NCBI RefSeq assembly: GCF_963669205.1
Contig: NZ_OY769915.1
Span: 842,001 to 906,000 of the forward strand
Reading direction: 5' to 3'
Source of the DNA: an uncultured Roseibium sp.
GTDB lineage: Bacteria > Pseudomonadota > Alphaproteobacteria > Rhizobiales > Stappiaceae
DNA length: 64,000 bases
Under the pieces are notes generated by a model, which was not told the origin of the DNA, did no database searches, and saw nothing but the letters and a program-made list of their open reading frames with translations. Numbering within the stretch: the first letter of the stretch is position 1; every line of letters begins with the position of its first letter. The translations under genes and the position numbers were made by a program. Of this stretch, positions 56,235-64,000 are shown piece after piece.

Positions 56235-56502
56235 TAGGGTACGGACCCATAAATGAAGCCGATTTGGCGGCAGAAATGGCAAAATCTCGCGAGGAAGTGT
56301 GTGCAGAGCGGGCTTTATGCCCGGTCAAGCGCGGTGACGCTGCGAGGTGAAGCCATTTTGCCGTCCTTCGGATTTGGCCGTTTTGGCCATCTGCTGCGTC
56401 GCGAAAGGCTTGAAAATGAACCACATTTCCTGCGCTTTCGCTCCTCGCAGCTGGTCAAAACGATCCAAACCAAATTCTCTTCATTTATGAGTCCGTACCC
56501 TA
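56235..56502. repeat. MITE-like element with 23-bp terminal inverted repeats
   Basis: TAGGGTACGGACCCATAAAT... at 56235-56257 and its inverted partner at 56480-56502 agree at 22 of 23 positions. The 268-bp element has no transposase gene, only a fragmentary frame. The ends begin and finish with TA, compatible with a TA target site as used by IS630/mariner-type enzymes; this is inference. It lies right after the end of the haem operon. Confidence 0.7.
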
Positions 56503-56506
56503 GAGA

Positions 56507-57889
56507 TCAGCTTCCGCCGTCACCGTCCCAGAGATCGTCGTGGTTGCGATGACACTCCGTCAGGCCATCCTTGAAGAACTTCTCGTAATACGGGATTTCG
56601 ACATGATGGACCTGCAGCCAGACGCCGGGAACGTGGATGGCCTCGCAATGCGCCGGGAAACGGCCGTGCGTGTCGTAGATGTAATTGCAGACATCGCGGG
56701 CACAGTTGATCACGTCCTGATTATACTCCGCCGCCTCTGACAGATAGCGCTCGCCGTAGTCGTCCTTGTAGATTTTCTTGAATGTCGCGCTGTCCTGGTA
56801 GACACCACCGCTGCCGAACTTCTTTTCCAGAACCGCGTCAACCGCGTCGCTCATTGTCGCGAAGTTGGGCGGGCACTTTGCAACGATCAGGTCTTCGCCC
56901 TTGTGGCGCAGGGCAATGGGGTGAGACCGGAGGTTGGTGAAACGCGGCAGGGGCACGTGCCAGCGCAGGATGTCCATCAACCGCCATTTCGGCACGGCAT
57001 GTTCGAAGCCCAGCATCGGGCCGTAGCGGTCGCTGAATTTCGGATCACCGGTCAGAACCGGCGGGCTGATCGTGGCGTGGATCCACGCACCTAGACCCAT
57101 CGCCTCTGCCACAAGAAAGAGGTTCTGCAGCAGCAGCGGGGCCTCCAGCTGCGTTCTGAGCGACCCGATGATGCCGAGCGGCACCTTGATGTCGTTATTC
57201 AGGAACTCGCGGCGCACCCACTCTTTCACGCCAGCGGAGAAATAGAAGTTGCGGTCGTCGACAAGCGCCGGCCGTGACCCGTCAGGCTGCGTCAGGAGAT
57301 ACATCAGTCCGTTGATGTACTGGTGCGAAAGGTCGACCACCGGAACCAGGATCGTTGTCCCGGGCAGGTTCGAGAGGAGGCGGTTGCTATCAAGATAGGC
57401 GGGGAAGTTCCGCCCGCCCTGGTTCACGTCGAGGCGCCTGTCCAGAAGCTGGACCTTTGCCTCTGCCGCGCGCGCGATCAGCGTCTCCGGCGAGAAGGGC
57501 TCGCCGCTCGGCGGCAGCTGGCGCAGGAAATAGGTGCCGCTGTCGTTGATCAGGAAGAAGTGCGTGCCTTGCGCGTTGTCCGGGCTTCCCGCCGTCCGTC
57601 CCGTCATTGTCAGGTTGGGTTTTGCCATCACGAGGCGTCCGGTTTCCGGATCCTGGAACGGACGGTCCGGCATGGTCAGGCCCGTTGCCCCGGTCGTGGC
57701 GATCAGAACGGCTTCCTCAAGATCCGACAGCGGCTTCGGTTCCTGCTCCGACTTGTAGGTCATGGAACCGGCGGCGACTTCCTCCACGCCGCGCGGCACC
57801 CGGTGGGTCCGGCGCCGCCACATCGTTTCCAGAAGCGGCCGAGCGAGAAGATCGTTGAGGCCCTTGTGCGTGTTAACTTGCTTGTCCAT
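56507..57889 (-). CDS. Nitroreductase-like protein, last gene of the haem operon
   Basis: 460 residues, cytoplasmic-looking. Near residue 60, LSDLEEAVLIATTGATGLT, and later LFLVAEAMGLGAWIHATI resemble the FMN-contact segments of nitroreductase-like folds, but the usual Arg/Ser phosphate-binding start was not found, so the family is tentative. Other segments: VPVVDLSHQYINGLMYLL and CPPNFATMSDAVDAVLEKK. ATG 57889 has GGAGG 8 nt upstream and overlaps the membrane-protein gene by 17 bp, so they are co-translated. It could be a flavin-dependent reductase acting on the product of the fusion haemoprotein encoded first. Confidence 0.6.
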   Translation of the reverse strand: MDKQVNTHKGLNDLLARPLLETMWRRRTHRVPRGVEEVAAGSMTYKSEQEPKPLSDLEEAVLIATTGATGLTMPDRPFQDPETGRLVMAKPNLTMTGRTAGSPDNAQGTHFFLINDSGTYFLRQLPPSGEPFSPETLIARAAEAKVQLLDRRLDVNQGGRNFPAYLDSNRLLSNLPGTTILVPVVDLSHQYINGLMYLLTQPDGSRPALVDDRNFYFSAGVKEWVRREFLNNDIKVPLGIIGSLRTQLEAPLLLQNLFLVAEAMGLGAWIHATISPPVLTGDPKFSDRYGPMLGFEHAVPKWRLMDILRWHVPLPRFTNLRSHPIALRHKGEDLIVAKCPPNFATMSDAVDAVLEKKFGSGGVYQDSATFKKIYKDDYGERYLSEAAEYNQDVINCARDVCNYIYDTHGRFPAHCEAIHVPGVWLQVHHVEIPYYEKFFKDGLTECHRNHDDLWDGDGGS

Positions 57890-58478
57890 GTTGAGCCTCC
57901 ACTTTATGCGCGGGCACCTGAACGATCGCGCGCACGAGCGCTGCGACGATGAGCGTGCCGGTGAATACGAAACCCAGGATCTGAATGGCCCCGCCCCGGA
58001 GAACGACGAGCGTTCCGGCGAAGATCAGGAAGGCGATCAGCCTGACAATCAATTGAAACCAGAAGGACTGCATGCGTGCCGGCAGCAGCCAGATCATCAG
58101 GACATCCAGCGTCCACAGGCCCAGCAGAAGGAAGTTGCCGCCGGCAATCACGGTTCCCTGTTGCACGAACGTGTCTGCGACACCGTCGAAGATGATGAAG
58201 ACCGCCCAGTAGGCGTGGAGCACGAACAGCACCCAGGCGCCCGTCCAGAACAGATAGGCCAGATTGCTGACCACCTGGCTGGAGGTCCTGAAGAGCCAGA
58301 AACCCAGGGCGGGCAGAAGCAGGAATGTCGTCGCCCAGATCGTCAGCTTGGTGCGCCCGAGTTCCAGGTCTCCGCCCAGTTCCGGCGCGATCATGCACCA
58401 GATCATGAGAAGTCCCGCAGGCACATTGACCAGTGTGATCTGAGACAGGGTGAGCGCGCTTGGTCTGTCATTTGGCAT
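57873..58478 (-). CDS. Multi-pass membrane protein, third gene of the haem operon
   Basis: 201 residues from ATG 58478, chosen because GAGG lies just upstream (a GTG at 58490 would overlap the previous gene). It has about five to six hydrophobic segments, for example ITLVNVPAGLLMIWCMIAPELG, WATTFLLLPALGFWLF and LIVRLIAFLIFAGTLVVLRGG, with few charged residues between. No named family recognised. The start lies 8 bp past the stop of the cytochrome gene and its end overlaps the next gene. It may anchor or supply electrons or quinone to the neighbouring enzymes. Confidence 0.75.
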   Translation of the reverse strand: MPNDRPSALTLSQITLVNVPAGLLMIWCMIAPELGGDLELGRTKLTIWATTFLLLPALGFWLFRTSSQVVSNLAYLFWTGAWVLFVLHAYWAVFIIFDGVADTFVQQGTVIAGGNFLLLGLWTLDVLMIWLLPARMQSFWFQLIVRLIAFLIFAGTLVVLRGGAIQILGFVFTGTLIVAALVRAIVQVPAHKVEAQHGQAS

Positions 58479-58486
58479 GTCGAACC

Positions 58487-60130
58487 TCACAGCGTTTTCA
58501 GATAGGCAAGCAGGTCTGCCAGGGCGGCGGGATCGCGCCGTGGATCGTCGATCGCCCAGGGATAGTCGTGCCCGGAATTGGAGTTGCCCGGTGCGGCCGT
58601 GTCGAACCGGAAATACCGTTTGCCGTCCCGTGCCGAAGGGCTGTGAAACCCGACACGCTCGGTGTCGTAGTTGTTCCGCCCCCGGTAGAATTCCGTCCGC
58701 CTCGGCTCCAGATTGATCAGTTCGGCCAGGGTCAGCACGCTTGCATTGTGGAGGTAGGGCGCTCTGAGGTACGCGCCGTCGACAGGCCCTGCAACATAAC
58801 CGCGAATCGCAAGATTGCCGGCGTCTTCCGGCTGCGGGAAGACATCGCCCCGGTCGAACGTGAAGGGATGTTCCCTGGGGAAATAGGCATGCAGCGCATC
58901 CGGCATTTCGCCATAGTGCCGGAACATCACCCGCTCCGGATCGGTGCCGATTTCGCTCAGGGGGATCACCTCATGTGTCCGTTGGCCGAATTCCCAGCCA
59001 TCTGGGGATTTGTCGCCGTGACAGGACAGGCAATAGCTCCGGTAAACCTCCCGGCCTCTTTGAACGGCAGCTGGATCCGCCGGGGCCGCGGCCGGGAAGA
59101 GCTCTTCGAAAGACGGAGGCTTCAGGTCGACCGTATAGGCAATCGCCTCGCGGATATTGTGGACGATCTCGGGATGCGCAAGGTTGACTTCCGTCGCTCC
59201 GGCTGCCACCGCGGCCAGCGAACTGCGGGCATTGACATCGGCAACCGAGCCGTCGAACTGCGCCCGCTCGCGCCAACCCTGATTGTAGATCGTGGCGATC
59301 TTTGAATGGATCGGCAGATTGTTGGCCGGATAGTGCATCACGTTACGCAGAAGCGTGCGGAACGCCAGCGTGCGCGTCGGACCCGTTGGCGTGACATCCT
59401 CGTCGCGCGAGCGGCCATGGCCGTAGGGTTCGTCGAAACGGGCAATACCGTCTTCAAGGCGGTTTCTGATCTGCCGGAGCCAGAGCCCGGTCATGATGCG
59501 TTCGGGGAGCGAGAGCGTCTCGCCCGTCTTTTCCTCGTAGGCCGCCAGGATGGCCGGCACCGTCAGGCGGTACGGCGCATTTTCCTCAGCTTCGCCTGAC
59601 GGCGCGGGCATGCGTTCCAGGATTGACGATTGAAAGGCGTCCAGCCACGCAAACAGGTTGATCGAAACGCTGCCGGGCCCCAGCAGCCGCACGGGTTCAG
59701 CATCGTCCGAGGTTCCGAACTCCGTGGTATGGCAAAGGGCACAGGTGAGCGCGACGAAGGGAACAGGCGAGGGCGCTGCCGTCAAAGGCCGGTAGTTTGT
59801 TGTCGTGAAACCGACCGGAAGGCCGTTCGGATTGTCGGGATCATCGAGGAAACCGAACTGGTCCACCCAGTTGCCCGCCTCCGGACCGGCGGGCTGGAAG
59901 TGGTGCGGAAAAAGGTCCGGCAGGACGAGGGCGACCGGCAGTGGCATGACCTCGGTCCCGATCGTGCCGTGCCGGAAGGCTTCGGGCGCGGCGCGCAAGT
60001 TCGGCTTGGCCCATGTGGTTTCGACATAAACGAGATAGCCGGTGGCAACCACTGCGACGAGCACGACGGCGTTCAGAACCCAAAGGGCGACGCGCCACAC
60101 GTAGTTCAGACGTGGAACGGAGACGGGCAT
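58487..60130 (-). CDS. Membrane-anchored dihaem cytochrome c, RoxA/MauG-like
   Basis: 547 residues. An N-terminal membrane anchor (VALWVLNAVVLVAVVATGYLV) leads to the periplasm. Two CxxCH haem sites: CALCH at about residue 130 and CLSCH at about 365. The tail GAYLRAPYLHNASVLTLAEL is the conserved axial-ligand/substrate region of dihaem peroxidases and of the rubber oxygenase RoxA family. RoxA-like proteins cleave polyisoprene with O2; cytochrome c peroxidases reduce H2O2; MauG-like ones oxidise proteins. Which one applies here cannot be told. The start has GAGGAG upstream, overlapping the stop of the preceding fusion gene. Confidence 0.8.
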   Translation of the reverse strand: MPVSVPRLNYVWRVALWVLNAVVLVAVVATGYLVYVETTWAKPNLRAAPEAFRHGTIGTEVMPLPVALVLPDLFPHHFQPAGPEAGNWVDQFGFLDDPDNPNGLPVGFTTTNYRPLTAAPSPVPFVALTCALCHTTEFGTSDDAEPVRLLGPGSVSINLFAWLDAFQSSILERMPAPSGEAEENAPYRLTVPAILAAYEEKTGETLSLPERIMTGLWLRQIRNRLEDGIARFDEPYGHGRSRDEDVTPTGPTRTLAFRTLLRNVMHYPANNLPIHSKIATIYNQGWRERAQFDGSVADVNARSSLAAVAAGATEVNLAHPEIVHNIREAIAYTVDLKPPSFEELFPAAAPADPAAVQRGREVYRSYCLSCHGDKSPDGWEFGQRTHEVIPLSEIGTDPERVMFRHYGEMPDALHAYFPREHPFTFDRGDVFPQPEDAGNLAIRGYVAGPVDGAYLRAPYLHNASVLTLAELINLEPRRTEFYRGRNNYDTERVGFHSPSARDGKRYFRFDTAAPGNSNSGHDYPWAIDDPRRDPAALADLLAYLKTL

Positions 60131-60142
60131 GAGCGTGTCTCC

Positions 60143-63019
60143 TCAGGTCTGACGCGGACGCCAGGGCGCAAAGGCGCTCTGCCCGGTCGGCAGAACACTC
60201 GCGAATTCCGGGAAATGACGCAGGATTATACTGGTCATCGTGTTTTCCTGGACCCAGGCAAGACCAAGCGGAGAATAGATCTCCGGGCGGAAGTCGACGG
60301 TCAGGAACCGGTCCGACTGCAACCGTCGCGTTGCCATCAGTATGAAGATGCGGAACGCGGTGTCGGAGAAGCCGAAGCCCGCCGGCGGTGTTTCCGCGAA
60401 AAGGCCGACCATGGTGTCGATATTGTCGAACGAGCCGTAGATGTCTTTCAGCAGGCGGACGTCCTCACCGTTGGCGGTGATCTCCTCCCAGCTGCGGATC
60501 GGCGGTTTGTGCAGGCCTTGCCGGAACTTGTTGTAGCGCGGAATTCCACGAGAACGTTCGCGCATGATATCGACGACGGAGAGATCGATGATTTCGGACT
60601 TCAGATCGTGCGACGTGCGGGTGAAGTGCTGAAGGGCGCGCGGATAATTGTGCAGCGTGATCGCGCCCGGATGGGCATTTCCCATCGAATAAAGGACATC
60701 CGACAGGCCGATCCGGCGCATGACCTCGTCGGTTCGAATGCCCTGGATGTCGTTGAACTCGAGCTTTTCCCGGAAGGTGCCCGTCTGGCTGTCATGAATG
60801 CGGTAGTCGTCCGGCAGGAGTGGATGCAGCCGGTAGACGGTGACGAAATCCTCCGTGAGGCAGTAGCGCGCATTGTGGTGGTCCGGCAGGGTATCCGGAA
60901 TGCCGCGCAGGGCGTGCGCTTCCTGAAGCCAGAGACCCATACGCGTGAATGCGCCTGCCGGTCCAGACCAGTTCGCGTTGAGGGCAACATCGATTTCCGG
61001 TGTCGCCAGAATGGCGGGTGTCCATTCAACCGTATGGATCTTTGCGATCAGCGCGGAGATGACGAGCCGCGCGGTCTGGTAGATCCGTTCGTCGCTCCAG
61101 TCCCGGTACTCGCGTCGCAGCGCGTCGCAGACCGTGTTGTGCTCGCGTGCGAACAGCGTGTGCAGGGCCGAGAGGCCAAGCCACCAGCTTTCGTTGAAGC
61201 CGGTGACCTCCATGCCGAGATTGTTTTCAGGCAGATAGCCGTTCTCAAGGCGCAGCATCGGGCCGGTGCCGTCTCTCAGCCGGTCGGATTTCTGCAGGCT
61301 GCTGCCATAGATCTCCGACCCGTCCCACCAGTGCGAGACGGTGTTTTCGAAGGTCAGCCTGTCGTCGCCCTCGGTTCCGATCGGCTGGTCCCCGGCAATC
61401 CGCATGACGGGTTCTTTCTTGCCCTTGGGCGTGTTTTTCCAGGTCTGGCCATCGGGCATCGGAACTTCGAGGTCGCTCTCACCGAGAGGTTTTCGGGCGT
61501 GCTGCACCCAGTCATGCACCTGGAACTGGATCCAGGCGGCGGCGAGAACGTTGAGCGAGGTCGCCGGGATGAAGGATTTCCGGTAGAGCAACTGCTGGCT
61601 GATTTCGACCGGATTGGGCGTGTTGATGTCGTCCGGACGAGGGTCGGGTGTGAGATTGCGTCCGAACACGGCACCGACCTTGCCCATTTCCGGCACGCTG
61701 AGATCATTCTGCGTTCCGTCGAAGAACCGGCCGTCCCAGGCAGCCTCGGGCGTTGGTGCACTTGGTTGCGTCGCCTGCGGATTGGGTTCAACCGGTTCGC
61801 GGTCGATGAGATTTTCCTTGCGCAACTGATGGCGCAGAAGCGACAGGTTCAGGAGCGCGACCAGATGCGGAAGCCGGTGCCAGGGCCGCCAGCGATTGAT
61901 GAGACCGAAGGTCGGTGCAAGCACGGCGGTCACGATCCGGTTGCGCAGCGGAATCGGCTCATAGAACTTCTTGCGTGCCCGATGCGCGGCACTGGCCGCG
62001 TAGACGGCCTTGCGTGCCCGGTTGAGATTTCCGAGCGGCCGGAAACCGGGTTGCGTGTTCCAGGGATTGAAGGCAAGCCTGTCGATGGCCGCGGCCCTGT
62101 CCTGTGCCTCGAGTGTCGTCACGTCCTGTGCGGGTACGGTGAGGCGCGCGGCAACAATGGGCGGCGACCTGTCCTCGGGCCATTCGGCGGCGGCGTCCTC
62201 GACCGGCGTGACGTCTTCGCTGACAAACCGCTGAACGCAGAATTCCCAGCTGACATCGCCCTCCTGGACCCTTTTCGTGATCTCGCTGCGCAGGTAATTC
62301 GGATCCGTCGGAATGTCTGTCTCAGAGCCTGCGTCGGGTTCGTCGGAAGCAGGCCGGATAAAGTATCTAACCGGACCGGCATCGCCCCACAGGATCGCGC
62401 CACGGCTCCAGAAACTTTCCTGCGACAGCGTATGCACCTTGCGGCCGGTGCCACCGGAAACGTTGCGCAGCATGCGGATCGCTTCGCGTGGACCGATGGC
62501 GAAAAGAAGTTTGACGATCCCTATGATGCGGTTGCCGGCCATCGCGCTGGCAAAGGCAATGAACTGCTCCGCATCGCGGGCATGGGGTACGGGAAAGTTG
62601 GTCATGAGGAGGTCCTGGACCTCGTCTCCGGCAATGACCCTGAGCGCTGCGCCGCGCAGGTCCCGCTCGCTGTCGGACTGGTGCTGACCGCTGGCGTTCG
62701 AAAGGCGCAGAGTGGTGGAGAGGTCGGCACCCTTTTGCCAATGACCTGAGACCAGGTCATCGGGAAGGTCCTCGGAGACGCGAAGAACGGCATTGTCGAC
62801 CGAAAGAAGCGCCTTGGCGTGCTGGGCGCGGTCAATCCGCAGTGCGCCGGACCTCCTGCGCACCTTGTCCTGAACCTTCAGGATGGCAGCAGCAAAGCGC
62901 TCGAAGTCGCGCCGTTCCTGCTCGGCTCCGCCTCTTTCGTCGCTATACCTCTCCCACTTCGTTATGCCGGCAAGATCGCCCGTTTTTTCTTCAGTGGTTT
63001 GGTCCTCTGGTTCCAACAT
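60143..63019 (-). CDS. Catalase-like / alpha-dioxygenase-like fusion haemoprotein (candidate oxylipin synthase)
   Basis: 958 residues. Part 1 (about 60-370) is catalase-like of the y4iL type: RAQHAKALLS with distal His67, TTLRLSNASGQHQ, RDLRGAALRV, AFNPWNTQPGFRPLGNLNRA and RKAVY (Tyr340, possible axial ligand). Part 2 (about 430-958) belongs to the animal haem peroxidase/cyclooxygenase superfamily and resembles alpha-dioxygenase: HDWVQHAR (His502, distal), NTVSHWWDGSEIYGSS, LFAREHNTVCDALR, VYRLHPLLPD (Tyr729 and proximal His732, matching the YxxH of COX) and YNKFRQGL. Alpha-dioxygenases add O2 to fatty acids. Fusions of a catalase-like domain to a lipoxygenase are known from corals and cyanobacteria; this pairs it with a dioxygenase. 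First gene of a four-gene operon. No signal peptide. Confidence 0.85.
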   Translation of the reverse strand: MLEPEDQTTEEKTGDLAGITKWERYSDERGGAEQERRDFERFAAAILKVQDKVRRRSGALRIDRAQHAKALLSVDNAVLRVSEDLPDDLVSGHWQKGADLSTTLRLSNASGQHQSDSERDLRGAALRVIAGDEVQDLLMTNFPVPHARDAEQFIAFASAMAGNRIIGIVKLLFAIGPREAIRMLRNVSGGTGRKVHTLSQESFWSRGAILWGDAGPVRYFIRPASDEPDAGSETDIPTDPNYLRSEITKRVQEGDVSWEFCVQRFVSEDVTPVEDAAAEWPEDRSPPIVAARLTVPAQDVTTLEAQDRAAAIDRLAFNPWNTQPGFRPLGNLNRARKAVYAASAAHRARKKFYEPIPLRNRIVTAVLAPTFGLINRWRPWHRLPHLVALLNLSLLRHQLRKENLIDREPVEPNPQATQPSAPTPEAAWDGRFFDGTQNDLSVPEMGKVGAVFGRNLTPDPRPDDINTPNPVEISQQLLYRKSFIPATSLNVLAAAWIQFQVHDWVQHARKPLGESDLEVPMPDGQTWKNTPKGKKEPVMRIAGDQPIGTEGDDRLTFENTVSHWWDGSEIYGSSLQKSDRLRDGTGPMLRLENGYLPENNLGMEVTGFNESWWLGLSALHTLFAREHNTVCDALRREYRDWSDERIYQTARLVISALIAKIHTVEWTPAILATPEIDVALNANWSGPAGAFTRMGLWLQEAHALRGIPDTLPDHHNARYCLTEDFVTVYRLHPLLPDDYRIHDSQTGTFREKLEFNDIQGIRTDEVMRRIGLSDVLYSMGNAHPGAITLHNYPRALQHFTRTSHDLKSEIIDLSVVDIMRERSRGIPRYNKFRQGLHKPPIRSWEEITANGEDVRLLKDIYGSFDNIDTMVGLFAETPPAGFGFSDTAFRIFILMATRRLQSDRFLTVDFRPEIYSPLGLAWVQENTMTSIILRHFPEFASVLPTGQSAFAPWRPRQT

Positions 63020-63587
63020 ACACGTACCCTCACAACCAATAAGAGAAAAATCAGAAAAGAAAGAAAATAATATAAGCTGTTGTAAAGTATTATATTTCTG
63101 ATCTATTTGATTTTCAATGCTCTTACATGACAGTGCTTGGTGGATACATAAATTACGTTACGAAAGTAGGGGAAGTCGTTTAGGGAAAAGAGGAATTTTG
63201 AAATGAGAGATTTGTTTAATTTACTTGACAGGTTTTGGGCGTGAGTGCTGTCGCGGTCTGGCTCGGGGAGCAGGAGAAAGAGCGTTTCAGTCTACAACCC
63301 GGAAAACCGCGCCGCCGGCAGGCGAAGACCTCTGCCGGGTGGAAATCTGAACACATATTGACCCGCAGTGCGGACGCCATTGCCGCGGAACGCGGTAAAC
63401 TCGCCGCGCATCTGAACCCGGCCGGCCCTTGTTAAGGTCGCATTTACCATAATACTGTTGCCTGCTTTTGATGTTGATTTCGTTGTTTGTTGAGGGAAAC
63501 GCACCGTTCGGGGGTGCAAGAGGCGATTTGAACGGGCAGAGTTGCCGGAATGCCTTTACCAGCGTGAAAGAGCCGAAGGACACGAAC
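63020..63587. other. Promoter region between the haem operon and the L,D-transpeptidase gene
   Basis: About 570 bp between two divergent genes. The part at 63040-63230 is strikingly AT-rich compared with its surroundings and probably holds the promoter of the haem operon, but no hexamer pair is clear enough to place. A 66-codon frame at 63235-63435 is not protein-like. Confidence 0.4.
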
Positions 63588-64000
63588 ATGTCGCGAAAAC
63601 TGAGCCGCCGCAGTCTGGTGTTTTCTGTTCCGTTTCTTCTGGCAGCCTGCCAGGGCCAGCAGAAATCGACTGTTCAGGCCGGCCTGACGCCGTTGGCCGA
63701 CGGCACGCCGAATTATGCGTCCGCCTATGCCCCGGTCCGCGATGGTGGATTTTCCCTGCCGGGCATCGACTATCAGGCCTTCGATCCGAAGTATCTGCGC
63801 CAGACCGTGTTTTATCCGACCCGGTATCCGGCCGGCACGATCGTCGTCGATCCGAGAAAGAAGTTCCTCTATCTCGTCGAACCGGGCGGCCGGGCAATCC
63901 GATATGGAATTGGCGTCGGCCGCGCGGGTTTCGCCTGGAACGGCGAAGCGGTGATCCGCTTCAAGCGCGAATGGCCCAAATGGTTCCCGCCCGACGAGAT
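63588..64000 (+). CDS. L,D-transpeptidase (YkuD/ErfK) lipoprotein, 3' end outside window
   Basis: The frame is open from ATG 63588 to the window edge (137 codons). A lipobox LLAACQG follows the signal peptide SLVFSVPFLL, so it is probably lipid-anchored. Then VFYPTRYPAGTIVVDPRKKF, LYLVEPGGRAIRYGIGVGRAG and WPKWFPP (separate pieces) are the opening of the YkuD domain; its catalytic HxxxxxxxSHGC lies beyond the edge. It makes 3-3 peptidoglycan cross-links or attaches proteins to peptidoglycan. Family is clear from the YLVEPGGRAxRYGIGVGRxG segment. Confidence 0.9.
   Translation, partial: MSRKLSRRSLVFSVPFLLAACQGQQKSTVQAGLTPLADGTPNYASAYAPVRDGGFSLPGIDYQAFDPKYLRQTVFYPTRYPAGTIVVDPRKKFLYLVEPGGRAIRYGIGVGRAGFAWNGEAVIRFKREWPKWFPPDE

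Noticed and set aside
55994..56350. 118-codon frame overlapping the possible small membrane protein
   Set aside because: Arg/Thr-rich low-quality sequence that runs into the MITE-like element; no start signal.
59630..62749. A 1039-codon open frame on the plus strand opposite the haem operon
   Set aside because: GC-rich codon shadow; Arg/Gly/His-rich with no family motifs, and it runs across the boundary of two real genes.
63235..63435. 66-codon frame in front of the L,D-transpeptidase gene
   Set aside because: No ribosome-binding site, no family features, basic random-looking sequence.

Overview
The window is GC-rich DNA from an alphaproteobacterium. Evidence: the rplU-rpmA...obgE-proB-proA-nadD-rsfS-rlmH order followed by envC-like/ctpA/divergent deacetylase/rppH, an L21 protein with a long Ala/Lys/Glu tail, a DUF1127 protein, an NDUFA9-type protein and a VPLPA-CTERM protein. 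A marine Rhodobacterales/Hyphomicrobiales lineage such as Stappiaceae (Roseibium/Labrenzia) fits, but that placement is inference from gene content and style, not a computed match.

Layout. (1) 1-8264: housekeeping block for ribosome and GTPase function (rplU, rpmA, obgE, rsfS, rlmH), proline synthesis (proB, proA) and NAD synthesis (nadD), with three coupled GNAT acetyltransferases inserted between rpmA and obgE. (2) 8303-12945: an accessory insertion with a fourth GNAT, a VPLPA-CTERM surface protein, and an exported TPR protein ending in a Cu/Zn-superoxide-dismutase-like domain with a duplicated Met/His-rich insert. (3) 13452-18006: cell-envelope block (EnvC-like LytM factor, CtpA protease, divergent polysaccharide deacetylase) and rppH. 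(4) 18217-22658: two-gene NAD-dependent formate dehydrogenase (fused gamma-beta subunit plus molybdo/tungsto-alpha subunit). (5) 22726-32976: mixed single genes (exported protein of unknown function, queG, GST, uppP, WYL regulator, DUF1127, MFS, NDUFA9-like), separated by several palindromic or MITE-like repeats. (6) 33154-35634: tRNA-Leu(CAG) with a broken integrase beside it, then two small genes. (7) 36198-55780: three giant type-I-secreted serralysin-like metalloproteases (1533, 2812 and 1886 aa) sharing one tandem module whose period is exactly 1071 bp (357 aa) in all three genes. (8) 56507-63019: a four-gene minus-strand operon encoding a catalase-like/alpha-dioxygenase-like fusion haemoprotein, a dihaem RoxA/MauG-like cytochrome c, a multi-pass membrane protein and a nitroreductase-like protein. 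(9) 63588-64000: start of an L,D-transpeptidase lipoprotein, cut by the window edge.

The two most interesting systems are the haem operon and the metalloprotease trio. The haem operon looks like an oxylipin or lipid-peroxide pathway: a dioxygenase domain that would make a hydroperoxide is fused to a catalase-type domain that could convert it, next to a membrane dihaem enzyme. The protease trio has a conserved N-terminal Cys-rich motif in two members, PPC-like domains in the third, and module arrays that differ in age: near-identical in the third gene, diverged in the other two. The TPR/SOD-like fusion beside a VPLPA-CTERM protein is a third candidate of interest. All functional statements come from reading motifs; no database search or structure prediction was run.
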